Shown here: positions 61,399 through 64,000 of the stretch, piece after piece
Numbering within the stretch: position 1 is the first letter of the stretch
Layout: the number at the start of each line of letters is the position of its first letter
Source: an uncultured Alphaproteobacteria bacterium
GTDB lineage: Bacteria > Pseudomonadota > Alphaproteobacteria > RF32 > CAG-239
Direction of reading: 5' to 3'
Assembly: GCA_944390275.1 (NCBI GenBank)
Contig: CALXPL010000002.1
Span: 1-64,000, forward strand
Length of the DNA: 64,000 nucleotides
Made by a program: the position numbers and the translations under genes
The notes under the pieces: model-generated
What the model was told of the DNA's origin: nothing
What the model saw: the letters and a program-made list of their open reading frames with translations, nothing else
The model's database searches: none

Positions 61399-62019
61399 AT
61401 GAAGAAAATAAAAATGAAAAGTCAAAATGAATATATCGGTGATGATAGTTTTATAAAATTGTTAGAACATTATAATTGTCCGATGCCGTTGAGTATTATA
61501 AAAATGCGCTTTGCAGGAGCAATTTGTAGTCCTAATTTAGAACTACGACCAACGGATGTTATATCCTCTTTTTGGCCGAGCGGACAAGAACCACGTCTGG
61601 AAACCCAAAAGGAAGCTGAGTTGTTTTTTAAATTTTTTATGGGTTTGTGGGATAAAATTTTTAAGGATATCAAAATAAACAAAATAAAATTGGAAAAGAT
61701 TCCAAGTACAACCCAAGAAGCTGTAAAAGAAGCTTGTTATCGTCGCTATGATGAAATAGAGGCAGGATATGTTGAAGGTTTTTGGGGAGGAAAAGAAAAT
61801 TTAAAAATTCCGGCATATTTAGCAGAAATTATCGATTCTTTAAGTGATTTAGCAAATGTATATAAGCAATTAGCGCAAAAAGCGGAGAAAGCAGAAGATA
61901 TAGACACTCTAAAAAGTTCAATCCAACATACGGATAAAATGGTTGAAAAGGCAATAGAATTTATAATCGAAAATTCTGTTTTACCGAGAATAGAAGATTT
62001 AAAACGTCAAGTAAATTAA
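61399..62019 (+). CDS. Conserved hypothetical protein
   Basis: 206 residues, soluble, with no signal peptide. N-terminal region LLEHYNCPMPLSIIKMRFAG, then GAICSPN, LRPTDVISSFWPSGQEPR and a mostly helical C-terminal half (YEVEG-like E-A-G-Y-V-E-G-F-W-G, then KIPAYLAEIIDSLSDLANVY). Family not recognised. No ribosome site lies before ATG 61399, and an in-frame ATG at 61414 is possible. It is divergent from the lipoprotein gene and 21 bases upstream of a nitroreductase, so probably one operon. Confidence 0.65.
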   Translation: MKKIKMKSQNEYIGDDSFIKLLEHYNCPMPLSIIKMRFAGAICSPNLELRPTDVISSFWPSGQEPRLETQKEAELFFKFFMGLWDKIFKDIKINKIKLEKIPSTTQEAVKEACYRRYDEIEAGYVEGFWGGKENLKIPAYLAEIIDSLSDLANVYKQLAQKAEKAEDIDTLKSSIQHTDKMVEKAIEFIIENSVLPRIEDLKRQVN

Positions 62020-62040
62020 TCCTAAAAAAGGAGAATAGAG

Positions 62041-62565
62041 ATGGAATTAATGGAAGGAATTTTAAGCAGACGGTCTGTTCGCAAATACGAAGATAAACCA
62101 ATAAGCAAAGAAATTCTAGAAAGGATCATTAAAGCAGGCCAATATGCTCCCTCAGCGCATAACACGCAACCGTGGGAATTTTTGGTTATTCAAGAAAAGG
62201 AAGTTTTAAAACATTTTCGTCATATGCAACGTTCAGCCTTGTTTGCGGAAAATGCGGCCGCGGTAATTTTAATTTGCGGTCGTGAAGATATTTCATTCCA
62301 TAGAGAAAAAGAAGGGTGGAGTTATATTGATATAGATTGTTCGGCAGCAACGGAAAATATGCTTTTAGCGGCACATGCTTTAGGATTAGGAGCCTGCTGG
62401 TGTGGTGCATCCCCCATGAGTGGTCCGATAGCCAGTATCAAAGAATTTTTTCAACTTCCTGAAAATGTAAAACCATTTTCCATAATAGTTCTGGGTTATC
62501 CGGCCGAAACACCGAAACAACCGGAAAGATATAATTCAGAGAGAATCCATTGGGAAAAATGGTAA
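62041..62565 (+). CDS. Nitroreductase family flavoprotein
   Basis: 174 residues. FMN-dependent NAD(P)H oxidoreductase of the nitroreductase fold. SRRSVRKYEDKPISKEIL at the N-terminus binds FMN phosphate. QYAPSAHNTQPWEFLVI and AAHALGLGACWCGASP (flavin site) are also present. Typical of short nitroreductases with unknown substrate. AAAGGAG lies before the ATG. A terminator follows. Confidence 0.9.
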   Translation: MELMEGILSRRSVRKYEDKPISKEILERIIKAGQYAPSAHNTQPWEFLVIQEKEVLKHFRHMQRSALFAENAAAVILICGREDISFHREKEGWSYIDIDCSAATENMLLAAHALGLGACWCGASPMSGPIASIKEFFQLPENVKPFSIIVLGYPAETPKQPERYNSERIHWEKW

Positions 62566-62576
62566 AATAAAGAAAT

Positions 62577-62606
62577 AAAACGCCGTTTTAAAAAATGGCG
62601 TTTTAT
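62577..62606. terminator. Terminator between the nitroreductase gene and motB
   Basis: Stem AAAACGCC/GGCGTTTT (62577-62584 with 62597-62604) with an AT-rich loop. Likely bidirectional between convergent genes. Confidence 0.78.
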
Positions 62607-62629
62607 AACAAATAAGGATAAAGTAATAA

Positions 62630-63292
62630 TTATTTAATGCTTCCTCTTGGTTCAATATGAATAACGACCCGTCTGTTTTGAGATTGATTTTGAGGAATAG
62701 GTTCTCCAAAAGGATCTAAATTGGGAAGTTTTGGGATGTTATCATAATAACCGCTAACTTTAATTCTTGTACGAGCAATCCCACGAGCTTCAAGAAATCG
62801 AGCAACAGCAGAAGCACGAGCTGAAGATAACTCCCAATTAGAAGGATATTGTGTATTGGAAAACTTTTTATTACTTGTATGACCTTCAATACTAAAATCA
62901 AATTTATCGTAGCGTTCAGATTGCAAAGTTGCCGCAATTCTTTTAAGAATAGGGAGAGCCTCAGGATTTAACTCGGCAGACCCAGGACTGAAAAAAGCTC
63001 CTCCACCAAATTCCAAGACAACACCTTGAGAATCTGTTCCTAGGGCAACTTTATCTTCCATATTTAGAGCTTGAATATCATCGGATAATTCAAGCATCAT
63101 CATTTCAATAGGCCTTTGAACATCAACTTTTCCAACTCCTTCTTGCATTCCAGCTTGAATGATTTCGTATTTAGCCATATCGACACTAGACATCGCTACC
63201 ATTAAGACGAAAAAACAAAGTAACAAAGTTACCATGTCGCCATAAGTATCCATCCAAGATGAGTCAATTGCTTGTTCTTCTCTTTTTTTCAT
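62630..63292 (-). CDS. motB: Flagellar motor stator protein MotB (PomB type)
   Basis: 220 residues. One transmembrane helix (YGDMVTLLLCFFVLMVAMS) with Asp19, the proton- or sodium-binding residue. A plug-like segment follows, then a C-terminal OmpA peptidoglycan-binding domain (FGGGAFFSPGSAEL, EGHTSNKK, NWELSSARASAVARFLEA, NRRVVIHI). The stator anchors to the cell wall and drives rotation. It starts 17 bases after the motA stop. Confidence 0.94.
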   Translation of the reverse strand: MKKREEQAIDSSWMDTYGDMVTLLLCFFVLMVAMSSVDMAKYEIIQAGMQEGVGKVDVQRPIEMMMLELSDDIQALNMEDKVALGTDSQGVVLEFGGGAFFSPGSAELNPEALPILKRIAATLQSERYDKFDFSIEGHTSNKKFSNTQYPSNWELSSARASAVARFLEARGIARTRIKVSGYYDNIPKLPNLDPFGEPIPQNQSQNRRVVIHIEPRGSIK

Positions 63293-63309
63293 GACAGGGC
63301 ACTCCGCAA

Positions 63310-64000
63310 CTAGGATTGATTATCACTATCTCTATTCATATCACGATCTATAAGAAATTGATCTTTAACATCGACAAAGGAGTTTAATTTGTCTTGAATA
63401 TAACGAGGACTTTTCCGTTCAGCCAGTAAAACTAGGCCATCCAGTTGAAGCGAGTTTTTAAAATCGGTAACATCAAAACGAGCATTCATTTTTGTAGCCA
63501 AAGGAATACAAACCAAACGAGCTAAAATCACCCCGTAGAAGGTAGTAATTAAAGCAACAGCCATACTTGGACCAATAGTTGCTGGATCACCGCTCATATT
63601 GCTTAACATAATAACCAAACCGATTAAAGTACCGAGCATACCGAAAGCCGGAGCATCGCCGCCCATTTTCATTAAAGCCCCTGTATGAGCTCTTTCGCGC
63701 GATGATTTTGATTCCATCATATGCTCTAAAATTTGTTTAATTTCATTACCCGTATAACCGGTTACAACAAGATCGGCACCATAAGCGAGAAAAGGATTTT
63801 CCTCACGTAAAGAGTCGGTAATTTCATTTTCTAAACCTTGAAGACCATTTTTTTGAATGATATACCCCCAACGGACGATTCTTCCGACTTCATCTTTAAG
63901 AGGAGATTCTAAATCTTTATATTTTTTAAAGGAAGCCAACATTGTTTTAAAAGCGGCGACAGCATTTTTGGGTTCGTAAGAAATGAAACAAGTAACAATA
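63310..64000 (-). CDS. motA: Flagellar motor stator protein MotA (PomA type), 5'-truncated
   Basis: Stator ion-channel subunit that pairs with MotB. The frame stays open to the window end, so the N-terminus is missing (in-frame codons before the ATG at 63942 read FISYEPKNAVAAF). Visible parts are the cytoplasmic loop (KKYKDLESPLKDEVGRIV) and the last membrane helices (DAPAFGMLGTLIGLVIMLSN and TTFYGVILARLVCIPLA), followed by the charged C-terminal tail. Its gene order with motB is standard. Confidence 0.93.
   Translation of the reverse strand, partial: IVTCFISYEPKNAVAAFKTMLASFKKYKDLESPLKDEVGRIVRWGYIIQKNGLQGLENEITDSLREENPFLAYGADLVVTGYTGNEIKQILEHMMESKSSRERAHTGALMKMGGDAPAFGMLGTLIGLVIMLSNMSGDPATIGPSMAVALITTFYGVILARLVCIPLATKMNARFDVTDFKNSLQLDGLVLLAERKSPRYIQDKLNSFVDVKDQFLIDRDMNRDSDNQS

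Noticed and set aside
1..64000. Prophage, insertion sequence or integrative element
   Set aside because: No transposase, integrase, phage structural gene, tRNA-end attachment site or flanking direct repeat was seen.
1..64000. tRNA or rRNA genes
   Set aside because: No cloverleaf with a T-loop GGTTCGA-type segment and acceptor pairing was found in the intergenic gaps by eye; a tRNA search program would be decisive.

Overview
The window looks like chromosomal DNA of a flagellated, AT-rich alphaproteobacterium, probably a host- or gut-associated relative of the Rhodospirillales. This placement is inferred from gene content and order, not from a 16S gene. Alphaproteobacterial markers include trcR (DUF1013), fliX, chpT, a one-cysteine DksA, the short RNase G, the zapA-6S RNA pair, efp-suhB, the divergent DUF6476/rluD-rpoH block, rnpB beside mraZ, and trmFO-hpnC-hpnD-hpnE. 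No tRNA, 16S/23S rRNA, CRISPR array, insertion sequence or prophage was recognised.

Layout. 1-4.9 kb: three tandem flagellin genes (the first cut by the window edge), each followed by a strong terminator, with a Sel1-repeat secreted protein between the second and third. 4.9-9.9 kb: a YmdB-type phosphodiesterase, a probable 6S RNA, zapA and a coiled-coil partner on the minus strand, then efp, a SuhB homologue with a broken metal site, an OmpA-like protein and rpmE. 9.9-16.2 kb: mostly poorly known exported or membrane proteins, plus trcR and a HAD phosphatase. 16.3-19.8 kb: a type IV pilin-like protein, fliX, dksA, maf, rng and yacG. 19.9-21.9 and 31.1-33.1 kb: two copies, in opposite orientation, of a two-gene cassette encoding secreted cysteine-rich proteins and proteins ending in a DUF1566/Lcl-like domain. 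They bracket an essential block of mraZ-rsmH-ftsL-ftsI, rnpB, lpxC, bamD, recN and gltX.

33.3-39.8 kb: a compact minus-strand operon with a VirD4/TraG-type coupling ATPase and four unrecognised partners, but no other type IV secretion gene. 39.8-46.9 kb: DUF6476 protein, rluD, rpoH, a membrane-anchored pseudokinase with a small membrane partner, a PAS plus degenerate GGDEF protein and an NPPY methyltransferase. 46.9-53.7 kb: an MFS transporter, class II aldolase, and the overlapping trmFO-hpnC-hpnD-hpnE operon for squalene synthesis. 53.8-59.1 kb: an unknown exported protein, then chpT, a CheY-like regulator and CheR, a cluster of hairpins, rpe and a PhoB-like regulator. 59.2-64 kb: argS, a small lipoprotein, an unknown protein, a nitroreductase and motB/motA, the last cut by the window end.

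The most promising undescribed systems are (i) the orphan coupling-protein operon at 33.3-39.8 kb and (ii) the paired inverted cassettes of secreted cysteine-rich and lectin-like-fold proteins. A recurring theme is conserved folds with degraded active sites: SuhB, the kinase, the GGDEF domain and a class III cyclase-like domain.
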